From assembly GCA_934154785.1 (NCBI GenBank), contig CAKPGL010000001.1, forward strand, positions 310,001-374,000: a stretch of DNA of 64,000 nucleotides, given 5' to 3'. This document shows, piece by piece, positions 16,222 to 25,595 of this stretch. Origin of the DNA: an uncultured Bacilli bacterium. GTDB lineage: Bacteria > Bacillota_I > Bacilli_A > RF39 > UBA660. Made by a program: the position numbers and the translations under genes. The notes under the pieces are model-generated. The model was not told the DNA's origin. It searched no databases and was given only the letters and a program-made list of their open reading frames with translations. Each line of letters starts with the position of its first letter. Position 1 is the stretch's first letter.

Positions 16222-16926
16222 ATGATGAAAGTTTTAGTTAGTGATTATGATAGGACACTTTATCGCGATGATGAAGAAATAAAATTAAATGTAGAAATTA
16301 TTAATAAGTTTATTAAAAATAATAACATATTTATAATCGCTACTGGTAGATCAGAATTAGATATAAAAACAGTAATAAAAAAATATAATATAAACTATAA
16401 TTATTTAATAGTTAATCATGGAGCGTCCATCATAAAAAATGATAAAGTTATTTATAATGCTTCTATAGATAATAATATAAAAAATAATATCTTAGAAATA
16501 CTAAAAAATTATAAATATAGTGACTTATTTGTTTGTACCAAAGAAAATAGTAGGGCAAATATAACAGAACCTAATTTAACTAAAATTCATGTTACATTTA
16601 ATAATAAAAATATGACTTCTTTCATAAAAAAATTATTAGAGGATAAATATAGTGAATTTGTTAATATATATTTTGCAAGTCAGGGATCATCATTAGAGAT
16701 TGTTCCTGCTTCAGTAGGTAAAGTAATCGCATTAGATTATTTAAGTGAATTAGAAAATTTTGATAAAAATCTTATTTATACTGTTGGTGATGATATTAGT
16801 GATAAATGTATGTTAGAAAAATATAATGGTTACGCTATTGATAGTGCCATTAAAGAAATAAAAGAAACTATACCAAATAAGTGTACGAGCGTATTTGATT
16901 TAGTAAATACTTTAAACAAAGAGTAA
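16222..16926 (+). CDS. Cof-type HAD-IIB family phosphatase
   Basis: A 234-aa HAD hydrolase. DYDRTLY near residues 8-14 holds the nucleophile and acid Asp, ATGRSELD the motif II region, and GDDISDKCML near the end the metal-binding motif. The Cof-type cap lies between. Family members dephosphorylate sugar phosphates or flavin precursors; the substrate is not predictable. The second residue is also Met, so the start may be 16222 or 16225 after GTGGTGAT. It is a single-gene unit followed by a terminator. Confidence 0.85.
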   Translation: MMKVLVSDYDRTLYRDDEEIKLNVEIINKFIKNNNIFIIATGRSELDIKTVIKKYNINYNYLIVNHGASIIKNDKVIYNASIDNNIKNNILEILKNYKYSDLFVCTKENSRANITEPNLTKIHVTFNNKNMTSFIKKLLEDKYSEFVNIYFASQGSSLEIVPASVGKVIALDYLSELENFDKNLIYTVGDDISDKCMLEKYNGYAIDSAIKEIKETIPNKCTSVFDLVNTLNKE

Positions 16927-16936
16927 ATATATTTTG

Positions 16937-16967
16937 AAGGAATATAAATTATTAAATATTCCTTTTT
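16937..16967 (+). terminator. intrinsic terminator
   Basis: The 9-bp stem AAGGAATAT/ATATTCCTT with a 10-base loop is followed by T residues. Confidence 0.75.
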
Positions 16968-17108
16968 ATTATAAAAATTTTATAAACATTATAAAACAAG
17001 TATACTATAAGTAAATTAAAAAATATAAATTGATAAATATATTAAATATCATTTACTTTTATATTTTTATTTTGATATAATTAAGTTAATTAACAGGGTG
17101 GTGGTTTT

Positions 17109-18401
17109 GTGCAAATAATACTTTTACCAGCAGATACTTATATAGTATCTAATAAAGCTGTTATAACAGAGTATAGTAGAAAAATTATATCTATGTTATA
17201 TCAACCTATAATAGGCGCAACCGCTACTAGTTTATACTTTTCTTTTTGGGCAAATTTAGATGCTAATCAAGTTATGTCTGTTATTAGGACACATCATAGT
17301 TTAATGACTAGTATGGGCTTAAGTATTGATGATATTACTGAAGCTCGTGAAAAATTAGAAGGCATAGGCCTAATTAAAACATATGTAAGTAAAGGTAGTA
17401 TTAATCAATATATATATGAATTATATGCCCCTTTAAATGCTGATGAATTTTTTATTAATCCAATTTTGAGTACGGCACTTTGTAATTTTATTGGTAAACA
17501 AGAATATGATAAATTAGTATCTTATTTTATTATTCCTAAATTAAATTTAAAAAATTATCAAGAAGTAACATGTTCATTTCATGATGTATTTAAAATTGTC
17601 CCAAGTACACCATTAGAACAGATAAATAACATTCGTACTAATTCTAAATTGGGATTAACTTTTGCTCCTACAATTGATTTAAATAATGTATTATCACTTA
17701 TACCTAGAGAAATGTTAGAACATAATAAAATAACTAAGGATATGAAAGATTTTCTTTATAAAATAGCATTCATTTATAATTTAAATGATGAAGTTTTTGT
17801 CGGTATAATTAGAGATTCTATAAATGAAGCTCATTTGATTGATAAAGAATTATTAAAAGATAATTGCCGTAAATATTATTCATTTGAAAATATTGGTAAA
17901 TTACCAACTATTGTTTATAAAAATCAACCAGAATTTTTACGTAAAGAGATAACTGACACCTCTAAACGTTCTAAGTTTATTTATACTATGGAAACAACAT
18001 CACCATTTGACTTTTTAACAATTAAAAATAATAATATACGTCCTTCTAAAAGTGATTTACAAATATTAGAAATGTTACTTGTAGATTATGATTTACCACC
18101 AGGTGTAGTTAATGTATTAATAGATTATGTTTTAAAAATAAATAATAATAAACTTATTAAATCTTTTATAGAAAATATTGCTATTCAGTGGAAGCGTAGT
18201 AATATAAAAACAGTTGAACAAGCCATGGAAATTGCGACAAAAGAAAATAGTATTAAAAAAGGTAAGAGTGTTAAAGTAAATGTAAATAATAATGTTATAA
18301 AAGAACAAAAACCAGATTGGTTTGATAAAGATGTTGAAAGTAATGAAGTAACTGATGATGAAGCTAATGCTTTCATGGAAAAATTAAAAAAAGTAAAGTA
18401 G
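17109..18401 (+). CDS. dnaB: replication initiation and membrane attachment protein DnaB
   Basis: This is the Gram-positive DnaB of the DnaB-DnaD-DnaI helicase loading pathway, not the helicase. The 430-aa protein has an N-terminal winged-helix part (KIISMLYQPIIGATATSLYF) and the DnaB/DnaD C-terminal helical domain with LPPGVVNVLIDYVL and IENIAIQWKRSNIKT, the YxxxIxxxW-like motif. It ends in a Lys-rich tail. GTG start after AGGGTGG. It is 8 bases before dnaI, as in B. subtilis. Confidence 0.9.
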   Translation: MQIILLPADTYIVSNKAVITEYSRKIISMLYQPIIGATATSLYFSFWANLDANQVMSVIRTHHSLMTSMGLSIDDITEAREKLEGIGLIKTYVSKGSINQYIYELYAPLNADEFFINPILSTALCNFIGKQEYDKLVSYFIIPKLNLKNYQEVTCSFHDVFKIVPSTPLEQINNIRTNSKLGLTFAPTIDLNNVLSLIPREMLEHNKITKDMKDFLYKIAFIYNLNDEVFVGIIRDSINEAHLIDKELLKDNCRKYYSFENIGKLPTIVYKNQPEFLRKEITDTSKRSKFIYTMETTSPFDFLTIKNNNIRPSKSDLQILEMLLVDYDLPPGVVNVLIDYVLKINNNKLIKSFIENIAIQWKRSNIKTVEQAMEIATKENSIKKGKSVKVNVNNNVIKEQKPDWFDKDVESNEVTDDEANAFMEKLKKVK

Positions 18402-18409
18402 GTGACTAA

Positions 18410-19330
18410 GTGAAAACTACAACAGAAATAATTGGTGATTTAAAGTTAAAACCATCTATTAAAGATAAATTAAAAAAAGATTATGAAGATGCTCTTAAAG
18501 ATGAAGATTTTAGTTTATTAGTTAGTAAATTAAAAGTATCTAAAGAAGTACTTATTAATAATACATCTACATTAGAAGAGTGTGCTAAAAATTATAAACG
18601 ATGTTTACCCTGTAAAAGTATATTAACATGTCCTTATCAAATGTCTGGATATTGTTATTTACCTAAAGTAATTGATAATAATCTTACTTTTTCTTATATA
18701 CCTTGTAAATTTAAAAAGAAATTAATAAAAGAACAGAATTATTTAAATAACATTTATTTATTTGATATACCAAAAGAAATAAAAGAAGCAAGACTAGATA
18801 AAATATATATGAAAGACGCTAATAGATTTGAAGTAATAGAATGGTTACATAAATTTGTTAATAATTATGATACTAATAAAAATCAAAAGGGATTATATTT
18901 ATATGGTAACTTTGGTTGTGGAAAAACTTATTTAGTATCAGCAATGTTTAATGAATTAGCTCACAAAAATGTAAAGAGTGCTATAATTTATTGGCCGGAA
19001 TATTTAAGAGATTTAAAGAGTTCTTTTGATACTGATTTTAAAGACAAGTTTGAATATATTAAGAAAGTTCCTCTTTTATTAATAGATGATATTGGAGCGG
19101 AATCAGTTACAAGCTGGAGTAGAGATGAAATATTAGGACCAATTTTACAGTATCGTATGCAAGAATCATTACCAACATTTTTTACATCTAATCTTGATAT
19201 TAAAGCATTAGAATTACATTTATCGATGAGTAAAGAGGGAATAGAAAATATTAAAGCCAAAAGGATTATTGAAAGGATAAGTCAATTGTCAGAAATAAAG
19301 ACAATGATTAGTAAAAATTTAAGGAAGTAG
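18410..19330 (+). CDS. dnaI: primosomal protein DnaI, helicase loader
   Basis: DnaI loads the replicative helicase onto DNA. The N-terminal zinc-binding Cys cluster lies around residues 61-82 (C, KRC, CKSILTC, then GYC). The C-terminal AAA+ ATPase has Walker A GNFGCGKTYL near 163-172 and Walker B LLLIDDIGAE near 222-231. GTG start at 18410 after TAGGTGA. It forms an operon with dnaB and probably the next gene, 5 bases on. Confidence 0.9.
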   Translation: MKTTTEIIGDLKLKPSIKDKLKKDYEDALKDEDFSLLVSKLKVSKEVLINNTSTLEECAKNYKRCLPCKSILTCPYQMSGYCYLPKVIDNNLTFSYIPCKFKKKLIKEQNYLNNIYLFDIPKEIKEARLDKIYMKDANRFEVIEWLHKFVNNYDTNKNQKGLYLYGNFGCGKTYLVSAMFNELAHKNVKSAIIYWPEYLRDLKSSFDTDFKDKFEYIKKVPLLLIDDIGAESVTSWSRDEILGPILQYRMQESLPTFFTSNLDIKALELHLSMSKEGIENIKAKRIIERISQLSEIKTMISKNLRK

Positions 19331-19335
19331 TGTAA

Positions 19336-19899
19336 ATGAATAATAAAATATTAAAAATCCATAAGATTGATGAGAGGTACGTTTTATCTGAGAGAAAGTT
19401 TTTATATACTTTTGGATATTTGTGTTTAGAAGATGAATTAATAAAAAATAAAAGTATGTCTAAAAAACAATTATATTATTTTTTAGAACAAAGATTAGAA
19501 CCTGCTAGTGAATACGAAGTAACACTTGAAAATGTTGTTACAGGTAAAATAATTTTAGTAGGACGTGGTAATAATTTCCGAGCATATTATCGCCCTATAG
19601 AAAATATTTATACTAAATATAATGAATGTGATAGAGATTATAGTGAGGAAGAGTGTGCAAGTTCTTATGATGAACCAACAAATGAAGAGGATGTTTCACA
19701 TGGTTCTTTAAAAAAGTTATCAACTTTAATAGAAGAATATTATAAAAATGAATTTGAAGAAGAAGGTCTTATTTATCTAAAAGAAATTTTAGAACGTGCT
19801 AATATAAGTTATCGTCAAGAGAAAATGCCATTAGTTCATCATGCTAGAAGTAAAATAAAGTGTTATAAGAAAAATTTAAATAGATATATTGACAAATAA
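19336..19899 (+). CDS. hypothetical protein downstream of dnaI
   Basis: I recognise no family. The 187-aa soluble protein has an alpha/beta N-terminal half (VTLENVVTGKIILVGRGNNF), an acidic linker around residues 100-125, and a helical, basic C-terminus. It follows dnaI by five bases, so it is cotranscribed. Its last codons overlap the promoter of the thrS T-box. Confidence 0.6.
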   Translation: MNNKILKIHKIDERYVLSERKFLYTFGYLCLEDELIKNKSMSKKQLYYFLEQRLEPASEYEVTLENVVTGKIILVGRGNNFRAYYRPIENIYTKYNECDRDYSEEECASSYDEPTNEEDVSHGSLKKLSTLIEEYYKNEFEEEGLIYLKEILERANISYRQEKMPLVHHARSKIKCYKKNLNRYIDK

Positions 19900-19916
19900 A
19901 TTAAACGTGATAAAAT
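19889..19916 (+). promoter_or_regulatory. promoter of the thrS leader
   Basis: TTGACA (19889-19894), 16 bases and TAAAAT (19911-19916), overlapping the end of the preceding gene. Confidence 0.7.
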
Positions 19917-19921
19917 AAAAA

Positions 19922-20123
19922 ACGAAAGCGAAGATTAAGACAAGATTATATAAAGAGTTTTTTAGAGAGTTTGTGGTCGGTGAAAACAAATAAATGAATT
20001 ATATAGTTACTACTTAAGAGCAGGACTCGAAAGATGTTCCCGGTAATACCGTTATAAAAATTAAGACCAAAGTAGGATGGTACCGCGCATATTCGCTCCT
20101 TATATATTTATAAGGAGTTTTTT
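19922..20123 (+). promoter_or_regulatory. T-box riboswitch (threonine) of thrS
   Basis: The leader holds the T-box core GATGGTACCGCGC at about 20076-20088. A stem I region contains the Thr codon ACT (20009-20011) as the probable specifier. A terminator follows: CTCCTTATA (20096-20104) with TATAAGGAG (20109-20117) and six T residues. Uncharged tRNA-Thr should bind the T-box and allow read-through into thrS. Confidence 0.9.
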
Positions 20124-20147
20124 ATTTATAAGAAAAGAGGAATGAAA

Positions 20148-21902
20148 ATGGAAAATATTAAAGAAAATGAAAAATTAAATGTTTTAAACCATTCTTGTGC
20201 TCATTTACTTGCACATGCTGTAAAACATTTATATCCTAATGCTAAATTTTGGGTAGGACCTGTAATAGAAGAAGGATTTTACTATGATATTGATTTAGAT
20301 GATGAAGTTATTAAAGAAGAAGATTTACCTAAAATAGAAAAAGAAATGAAAAAAATATCTAAAGATAATAAACTTATTAAACGTATAGAACTTACTAAAG
20401 AAGAAGCTTTAGATATGTTTAAAGATGATCCTTATAAAATAGATTTAATTAGTAGAATGGATGAAAATGATACAATAATTTCTGCTTATAAACAAGAAGA
20501 TTTTATTGACTTATGTCGTGGACCACATATGGATTCTACTAAACAAATAAAATACTTTAAACTATTAAAAGTAAGTGGTGCTTACTGGAAGAATGATGCT
20601 AAAAATAAAATGTTACAAAGAATATATGGTGTATGCTTTGAAACAGAGGAAGATTTAAATAAATATTTAGAAGAGTTAGAGGATCGTAAAAGTAGAGATC
20701 ACAGAAAAATAGGTAAAGACTTAGATATATTTATGACTCACGAATTAGTTGGACAAGGTTTACCTTTATGGCTTCCAAATGGAGCATTTGTTTTTCATGA
20801 ATTAGAAGAATATATTAAAGAAAAAGAATATAAATTAGGTTATCAACATGTTTATACACCTTGTTTAGCAACTAGTAATTTATATAAAATTAGTGGACAT
20901 TGGGATCATTACAAAGAAGATATGTTTCCTTTAATGGAAAGAGAAGGCGAAGAATTTGTCTTAAGACCAATGAATTGTCCACATCATATGTTAATATTTA
21001 AAAATAAATTACGTTCATATAAAGATTTACCTATTCGTATTGGAGAACTTGCTCATGATTTTAGATTTGAATCAAGTGGTTCAGTATGTGGAATTGAACG
21101 TGTAAGAACATTCTGCCAGAATGATGCTCATCTTTTTGTTAGACCAGATCAAATAGAAGAAGAATTTGGTAGAGTAGTTAATCTAATACTAGATGTATAT
21201 AAAGATTTTAATATTACTCCTGATTCATTTAGATTATCTTTAAGAGATCCACAAGATAAAGAAAAATATTTTCAAGATGATGAAATGTGGGAAAAAGCCG
21301 AATCTACTTTAAGAAAAGTATTAGATGATTTAAATATTGAGTATAATGAAGCAATTGGTGAGGCTGCTTTCTATGGACCTAAATTAGATGTTCAGATTAA
21401 ATCCGCAATAGGTCACGAGTTAACACTTTCTACTTGTCAATTAGACTTCTTATTACCAGAAAAATTTGATTTAACTTATGTTGATACAGATGGTTCTAAG
21501 AAACGTCCAGTAGTATTACATCGTGCTATTTTAGGTTCTATTGATAGATTTATTGCGTATCTACTAGAAGTTACTAAAGGAGCATTCCCTTTATGGTTAG
21601 CACCAGTTCAGATAGATGTTATACCAGTAAATAATGAATATCATTTAGAGTACGCTAATGAAATAACAGATTTACTTAAAAATAACAATTTCCGTGTGGA
21701 ATTAGATAGTAGAGATGAAAAACTAAGTTATCGTATGCGTGAAGCTCAAACTAGAAAAATACCATTCACTTTAATTTTGGGAGATAAAGAAAAAGAAAAT
21801 GGTATGATTAGTTACCGTTGCTTTGGTAGTAATGAAACTATAACTGTCTCAAAAAAGGAATTTATTAATTTATTAAATGAAAGATTAACAAAAAGGAATT
21901 AG
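20148..21902 (+). CDS. thrS: threonyl-tRNA synthetase lacking the TGS domain
   Basis: It charges tRNA-Thr. The protein begins directly with the editing domain (HSCAHLLAHA at residues about 16-25, and CRGPH). The class II core follows with motif 2 around RIGELAHDFRFE and motif 3 near HRAILGSIDRF, then the anticodon-binding domain. The N-terminal TGS domain of the roughly 640-aa B. subtilis enzyme is missing. I chose the ATG at 20148 (584 aa) because AAGAGG lies 7 bases before it. The ATG at 20142 is only one base from that site. Confidence 0.95.
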   Translation: MENIKENEKLNVLNHSCAHLLAHAVKHLYPNAKFWVGPVIEEGFYYDIDLDDEVIKEEDLPKIEKEMKKISKDNKLIKRIELTKEEALDMFKDDPYKIDLISRMDENDTIISAYKQEDFIDLCRGPHMDSTKQIKYFKLLKVSGAYWKNDAKNKMLQRIYGVCFETEEDLNKYLEELEDRKSRDHRKIGKDLDIFMTHELVGQGLPLWLPNGAFVFHELEEYIKEKEYKLGYQHVYTPCLATSNLYKISGHWDHYKEDMFPLMEREGEEFVLRPMNCPHHMLIFKNKLRSYKDLPIRIGELAHDFRFESSGSVCGIERVRTFCQNDAHLFVRPDQIEEEFGRVVNLILDVYKDFNITPDSFRLSLRDPQDKEKYFQDDEMWEKAESTLRKVLDDLNIEYNEAIGEAAFYGPKLDVQIKSAIGHELTLSTCQLDFLLPEKFDLTYVDTDGSKKRPVVLHRAILGSIDRFIAYLLEVTKGAFPLWLAPVQIDVIPVNNEYHLEYANEITDLLKNNNFRVELDSRDEKLSYRMREAQTRKIPFTLILGDKEKENGMISYRCFGSNETITVSKKEFINLLNERLTKRN

Positions 21903-21918
21903 AAATAATTCTTTTTTT
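21891..21918 (+). terminator. intrinsic terminator of thrS
   Basis: AAAGGAATTA/TAATTCTTTT with one G-U pair and a GAAA loop, then a T-run. The stem overlaps the last thrS codons. Confidence 0.75.
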
Positions 21919-21919
21919 C

Positions 21920-21948
21920 TTGACATAAATATTAATTAATAGTATTAT
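21920..21948 (+). promoter_or_regulatory. sigma-A promoter of the ytrA-like operon
   Basis: TTGACA (21920-21925), 17 bases and TATTAT (21943-21948), 31 bases before the regulator gene. The -10 and the following region are likely where the GntR-type product acts, by analogy with B. subtilis YtrA. Confidence 0.7.
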
Positions 21949-21979
21949 TGTATTAGTTTATTAACACAGTGGTGATTAT

Positions 21980-22342
21980 ATGGAATATAAATTTGATAAT
22001 GAACGTCCTATTTATTTACAGTTAGTAGAGATATTAAAAATAGAAATTATCTCTGGAAGAATAAAAGTAGGAGATAAACTTTTATCAGTTAGAGATTACG
22101 CTAATGAATTTAAAGTAAATCCTAATACGATGCAAAAGGCTTTATTAGAATTAGAAAGAGAAAAACTTATTTATACAGAAAGAACAAATGGTAAATATGT
22201 TACAAGTGATACTAAACTAATAAATGAATTAAAAGAAGTTTTAGCACGTAATTTAACTAAGAAATATATAAATGATATGTTGGATATTGGTGTAAATAAG
22301 AGTTCTATTATAGATTATTTAAAAAAGGAAGGAAATGATTAA
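21980..22342 (+). CDS. GntR-family regulator, YtrA type
   Basis: A 120-aa winged-helix repressor. The GntR helix-turn-helix is at residues about 8-70 (PIYLQLVEILKIEI, then KLLSVRDYANEFKVNPNTMQ). Only a short dimerisation tail of about 45 residues follows, as in the YtrA subfamily that controls ABC transporters. It is the first gene of a three-gene operon with an ATPase and a permease, and probably represses it. Subfamily members respond to cell-wall-active antibiotics; the inducer here is unknown. Confidence 0.85.
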   Translation: MEYKFDNERPIYLQLVEILKIEIISGRIKVGDKLLSVRDYANEFKVNPNTMQKALLELEREKLIYTERTNGKYVTSDTKLINELKEVLARNLTKKYINDMLDIGVNKSSIIDYLKKEGND

Positions 22343-22344
22343 AA

Positions 22345-23040
22345 ATGGAATTAATTGAATTTAAAAATGTATCTAAAAAATATGATGATAAATTAGTTTT
22401 AAAAGATATTAATTTAAAAATAGGACGTGGTAAAATAGTTGGTTTACTTGGTAAAAATGGTGAAGGTAAAACAACTATGATAAAATTAATAAATGATTTA
22501 TTAACTCCTACTACTGGAGAAGTATTAATTAATGGTATGCATCCTAATATTGAAACTAAAAAAATAATTGCATACTTACCAGAAAGAACTTATTTAGATA
22601 AAGATATGAAAGTAAGTGAAGTTATTAAATACTTTAGTGATTTCTATGATAATTTTGATTCTAAAAAAGCTTTAAAACTTTTGAAAGATTTAGATTTAGA
22701 TGTAAATGCAAGATTATCTAAAATGTCTAAAGGTATGCAAGAAAAAGTTCAATTAATCTTAGTTATGTCTAGAGATGCAGAAATATATATTTTAGATGAA
22801 CCTTTAGGTGGTGTAGATCCCGCAACGAGAGATTATATATTAGATACTATTTTAACTAATTTTAAAGAAGGCGCTACAGTAATTATATCTACTCATTTAA
22901 TTTCAGATATAGAAAGAATATTAGATGAAGTAATATTTATAAATAAAGGAAAAATAGTTTTAGAGTCTTCAGCAGATGAATTACGTGAAAAAGAAAATGC
23001 TAGTATTGATGAAGTATTTAGGAGGTCTTTTAAATGTTAA
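22345..23040 (+). CDS. ABC transporter ATP-binding protein
   Basis: A 231-aa ATPase. Walker A is GKNGEGKTT near residues 36-44, the signature region SKMSKGMQEK near 129, Walker B IYILDEP near 151-157, and the switch His in STHLISD. The signature SKGMQ replaces LSGGQ, as is common in exporters of the YtrB/BcrA group. It starts two bases after the regulator gene and overlaps the permease gene by 7 bases. Confidence 0.9.
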   Translation: MELIEFKNVSKKYDDKLVLKDINLKIGRGKIVGLLGKNGEGKTTMIKLINDLLTPTTGEVLINGMHPNIETKKIIAYLPERTYLDKDMKVSEVIKYFSDFYDNFDSKKALKLLKDLDLDVNARLSKMSKGMQEKVQLILVMSRDAEIYILDEPLGGVDPATRDYILDTILTNFKEGATVIISTHLISDIERILDEVIFINKGKIVLESSADELREKENASIDEVFRRSFKC

Positions 23041-23825
23041 ATAAATTATTAAAATATGATTTAAAGTGGACTTATAAATTTATAGTTATATTCTATCTTT
23101 TAGCATTTATATTTTCTTTATTTGCTAGAATATTTAATAGTATTAATAATTCTTTATTATTTAGTATAGTAGCAACTATTTGTAGTAGTTGTGCCGTTGG
23201 TATGTTAGTTAGTTCTTTAATTAATACCTTAATGCGTTCTTGGGTACGTTTTGTTAGAAATATATATAAAGATGAATCTTATTTAACACATACTTTACCA
23301 GTAGAAAAGAAAACTATATATTTATCTAAAGTAATTTCCTCTCTTATTTGTTCATTTACTACAGTAATAGTTATTATATTATGTTTATTTATTTGTTACT
23401 ATTCAAAAGAAAATATGGCTATTTTAAAAAATATTTTAGATATAGCGTCTACTACTTATAATACAACTGTTATAAATTTAATTCTTATAATATCATTAAT
23501 TTTATTTTTAGAATTATTATTTATTCTATTAGTGGGTTACGTTGGAATAATAATTGGTCATAAATCTAATAAAAATAAAATGGTTAAATCAATTATAACT
23601 GGTTTTATTATTTATATAGTTAGTTCTATTATTATGTTAGTATTTCTTTATCTAGTTGCGTTATGTAATAAAGATGTTATGAATTTATTTAAAACTACTA
23701 GTAATATAAGTATAGATAGTATAAAAATAGTATTATATATAGTAATTATTATTTACATTATATACTCTATAGTCCTTTATATAATTGGAAAGAAAAAATT
23801 AGAACAAGGAGTAAATGTTGATTAA
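23034..23825 (+). CDS. ABC transporter permease subunit
   Basis: A 263-aa integral membrane protein with six likely helices, starting after a short amphipathic segment (LLKYDLKWTYK) typical of ABC-2 type exporter permeases. No sequence family is obvious beyond the operon context with the ATPase and YtrA-like regulator. The substrate is unknown. A strong terminator follows. Confidence 0.8.
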   Translation: MLNKLLKYDLKWTYKFIVIFYLLAFIFSLFARIFNSINNSLLFSIVATICSSCAVGMLVSSLINTLMRSWVRFVRNIYKDESYLTHTLPVEKKTIYLSKVISSLICSFTTVIVIILCLFICYYSKENMAILKNILDIASTTYNTTVINLILIISLILFLELLFILLVGYVGIIIGHKSNKNKMVKSIITGFIIYIVSSIIMLVFLYLVALCNKDVMNLFKTTSNISIDSIKIVLYIVIIIYIIYSIVLYIIGKKKLEQGVNVD

Positions 23826-23832
23826 ATTATTA

Positions 23833-23866
23833 AAACATTAACAAACTTAATTGTTAGTGTTTTTTT
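23833..23866 (+). terminator. intrinsic terminator of the ABC operon
   Basis: The 12-bp stem AAACATTAACAA/TTGTTAGTGTTT with one wobble pair is followed by a T-run. Confidence 0.9.
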
Positions 23867-23875
23867 GTCACTTAG

Positions 23876-23903
23876 TTGTCACTCTAATAGTGTACAATAT
23901 AAT
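23876..23903 (+). promoter_or_regulatory. sigma-A-type promoter
   Basis: TTGTCA (23876-23881), 16 bases and TATAAT (23898-23903), 20 bases before the VanZ-RDD gene start. Confidence 0.65.
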
Positions 23904-23923
23904 ATCGTTGTAGGAGTGATAGT

Positions 23924-25009
23924 ATGAATAGTTATATAGATATAATAAAAACCGCTATAATGTTTTTTCCTTTTATAGCGTTCCTAATAAGTTTTCCTTT
24001 TATTTTAATTCAATATCATAAATATGGTTCTATATCATTGCTTAAAGTAATTATAATATATTCATTTACATTATATTTACTTAGTGCTTATTTCTTAGTA
24101 ATACTCCCATTACCTAAAATTAGTGTTGTAGCAGCTATGACAAGTCCTAGAACACAGTTAATACCTTTTAGTTTTGTTATAGATTTTATTAAACATTCTT
24201 CTTTCAATATTATGAATGTCAATACTTATATAAAGGCTTTTAAAGAATCTTATTTTTATGTGCCACTTTATAATATTTTATTAACATTACCATTTGGAGT
24301 TTATCTTAGATATTATTTTAAATGTAATATAAAGAAAGTTACTATCTATACATTTTTGTTAAGTTTATTTTTTGAACTCACACAATTAACAGGTTTATAT
24401 TTTATCTATCCTAGAGGATATAGATTATTTGATGTAGATGATCTTATTTTAAATACCTTAGGTGGAGTATTAGGATTTTTATTAATAAAACCACTTCTAA
24501 ATATTTTACCTAAAAGAGATAAAATAGATTTAAGTGCTTTAGAAAAAGGCAAGAAGATGTCTGGTTTTCGTCGCACTACAACATTTTTATTAGATTTATT
24601 TATAGTAATGTTTATATCTTTAATTTGTTATTTTTTAAATATGAAAGATTTAATTATTGTAATAGGAATTATTTACTATTTTATTATTCCAATATTTTTT
24701 AATAATAGTACCTTAGGCCAAAAGTTTTTAAATAGTAAGATAGTTGATTATAATAGTACTAATAATATTATTAGAATGTTATTTAGAAAATTAATTTTTA
24801 TTCTTATATATTTTGGTATTCCTTTTATAATATTAAAGACTTTAGAATATTTAAAACTAGATAGTACTTATAAAGGGATCTTAATAGTATGTATTCTTGG
24901 AATAATATTTTTAATATATATGATAAGTTTTATTAAATATGTATTTACAAGTAAAGATATGTTTTATGAAAAAGTAAGTAAGACAAAATTAGTTAGTACG
25001 ATTAAATAA
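23924..25009 (+). CDS. VanZ-like and RDD domain membrane protein
   Basis: A 361-aa membrane protein joining two families. Residues about 10-195 have the VanZ pattern, with FFELTQL, DVDDLILNTLGG and a final helix. Residues about 210-340 have the RDD pattern, with RRTTTFLLDLFIV and TLGQKFLNSKIV. The VanZ name comes from low-level teicoplanin resistance, but most VanZ-like proteins have no proven role. RDD proteins are likewise mostly uncharacterised. The gene is a single unit with its own promoter. Good site GTAGGAGTGAT before the ATG. Confidence 0.8.
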   Translation: MNSYIDIIKTAIMFFPFIAFLISFPFILIQYHKYGSISLLKVIIIYSFTLYLLSAYFLVILPLPKISVVAAMTSPRTQLIPFSFVIDFIKHSSFNIMNVNTYIKAFKESYFYVPLYNILLTLPFGVYLRYYFKCNIKKVTIYTFLLSLFFELTQLTGLYFIYPRGYRLFDVDDLILNTLGGVLGFLLIKPLLNILPKRDKIDLSALEKGKKMSGFRRTTTFLLDLFIVMFISLICYFLNMKDLIIVIGIIYYFIIPIFFNNSTLGQKFLNSKIVDYNSTNNIIRMLFRKLIFILIYFGIPFIILKTLEYLKLDSTYKGILIVCILGIIFLIYMISFIKYVFTSKDMFYEKVSKTKLVSTIK

Positions 25010-25077
25010 AGTAGTCACTTTAGAAATAAATATAAAATATTTTCATACATTTATTGTAGGAGTAGGTGACTATGAAC

Positions 25078-25128
25078 GAGTTAAATAATGTTGCTAATGT
25101 AAACGGTACTTATGATAATATACCAACT
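25078..25128 (+). repeat. left arm of a diverged inverted repeat
   Basis: Codes on the plus strand for ELNNVANVNGTYDNIPT and is about 71 percent identical to the minus strand of 25416-25466, which codes for ELTNTAIVLGNYNNIPT. The phrase is the end of a DUF11-type surface repeat. A site GTAGGAG and an ATG at 25072 precede it, so a 70-residue frame is open up to 25284, but beyond the arm it runs antisense to the DUF11 core. Confidence 0.6.
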
Positions 25129-25475
25129 TCTCTTACATCTAATACATCAGTAGTTAATTTACCCGTAGAATCATCCCAAGTATATTGTGAAGTTTCTAAT
25201 TTTACATTATCAACAGTAACACTATCATTAACAAATGTTACTAATGAAGTATTTAGCATATCTGTTATTACTGGAGATGTATAACTTTCTTCAGTTTGGT
25301 TATTGATTACAATAGTATAAGTTAAATCTCCTTCACTCCAAATCATTTTGTCAGCTGTTTTTGTTACTGATAATCCAGAAATCATAGTTACAACTAAGGC
25401 CTGTGTTGATATTTCAGTTGGAATATTATTATAATTTCCTAGAACAATGGCAGTATTGGTTAATTCCGTTTTTAT
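25110..25475 (-). pseudogene. DUF11-type surface repeat fragment
   Basis: The minus-strand frame from 25475 to the stop at 25110 has no sensible start. It codes for the end of one DUF11 repeat, then a whole core: ISGLSVTKTADKMIWSEGD, LTYTIVINNQTEE, ITDMLNTSLVTFVNDSVTVD and TSQYTWDDSTGKLT. Such repeats form long surface proteins; here only about one is left, without signal peptide or anchor. I read it as the remnant of a rearranged surface gene. Confidence 0.65.
25416..25466 (-). repeat. right arm of the diverged inverted repeat
   Basis: Minus-strand partner of 25078-25128. Together the arms flank the DUF11 core, as expected if an inversion occurred between two repeat ends, or if the two arms belonged to neighbouring repeats in opposite fragments. 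Confidence 0.6.
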
Positions 25476-25534
25476 CTAATTCCTCCTAATTTATTCTATG
25501 TAATTAATCTAATAAAATATTTAAAATAATGATA

Positions 25535-25564
25535 TTGCAACTAAATAAAATATATGTTATCATT
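25535..25564 (+). promoter_or_regulatory. candidate promoter of the G-tract leader
   Basis: TTGCAA (25535-25540), 18 bases and TATCAT (25559-25564). It would start transcription near 25571, ahead of the leader ORF. Confidence 0.4.
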
Positions 25565-25595
25565 TTAATGTAATAAAAATGAGGGTAGTGATAAA

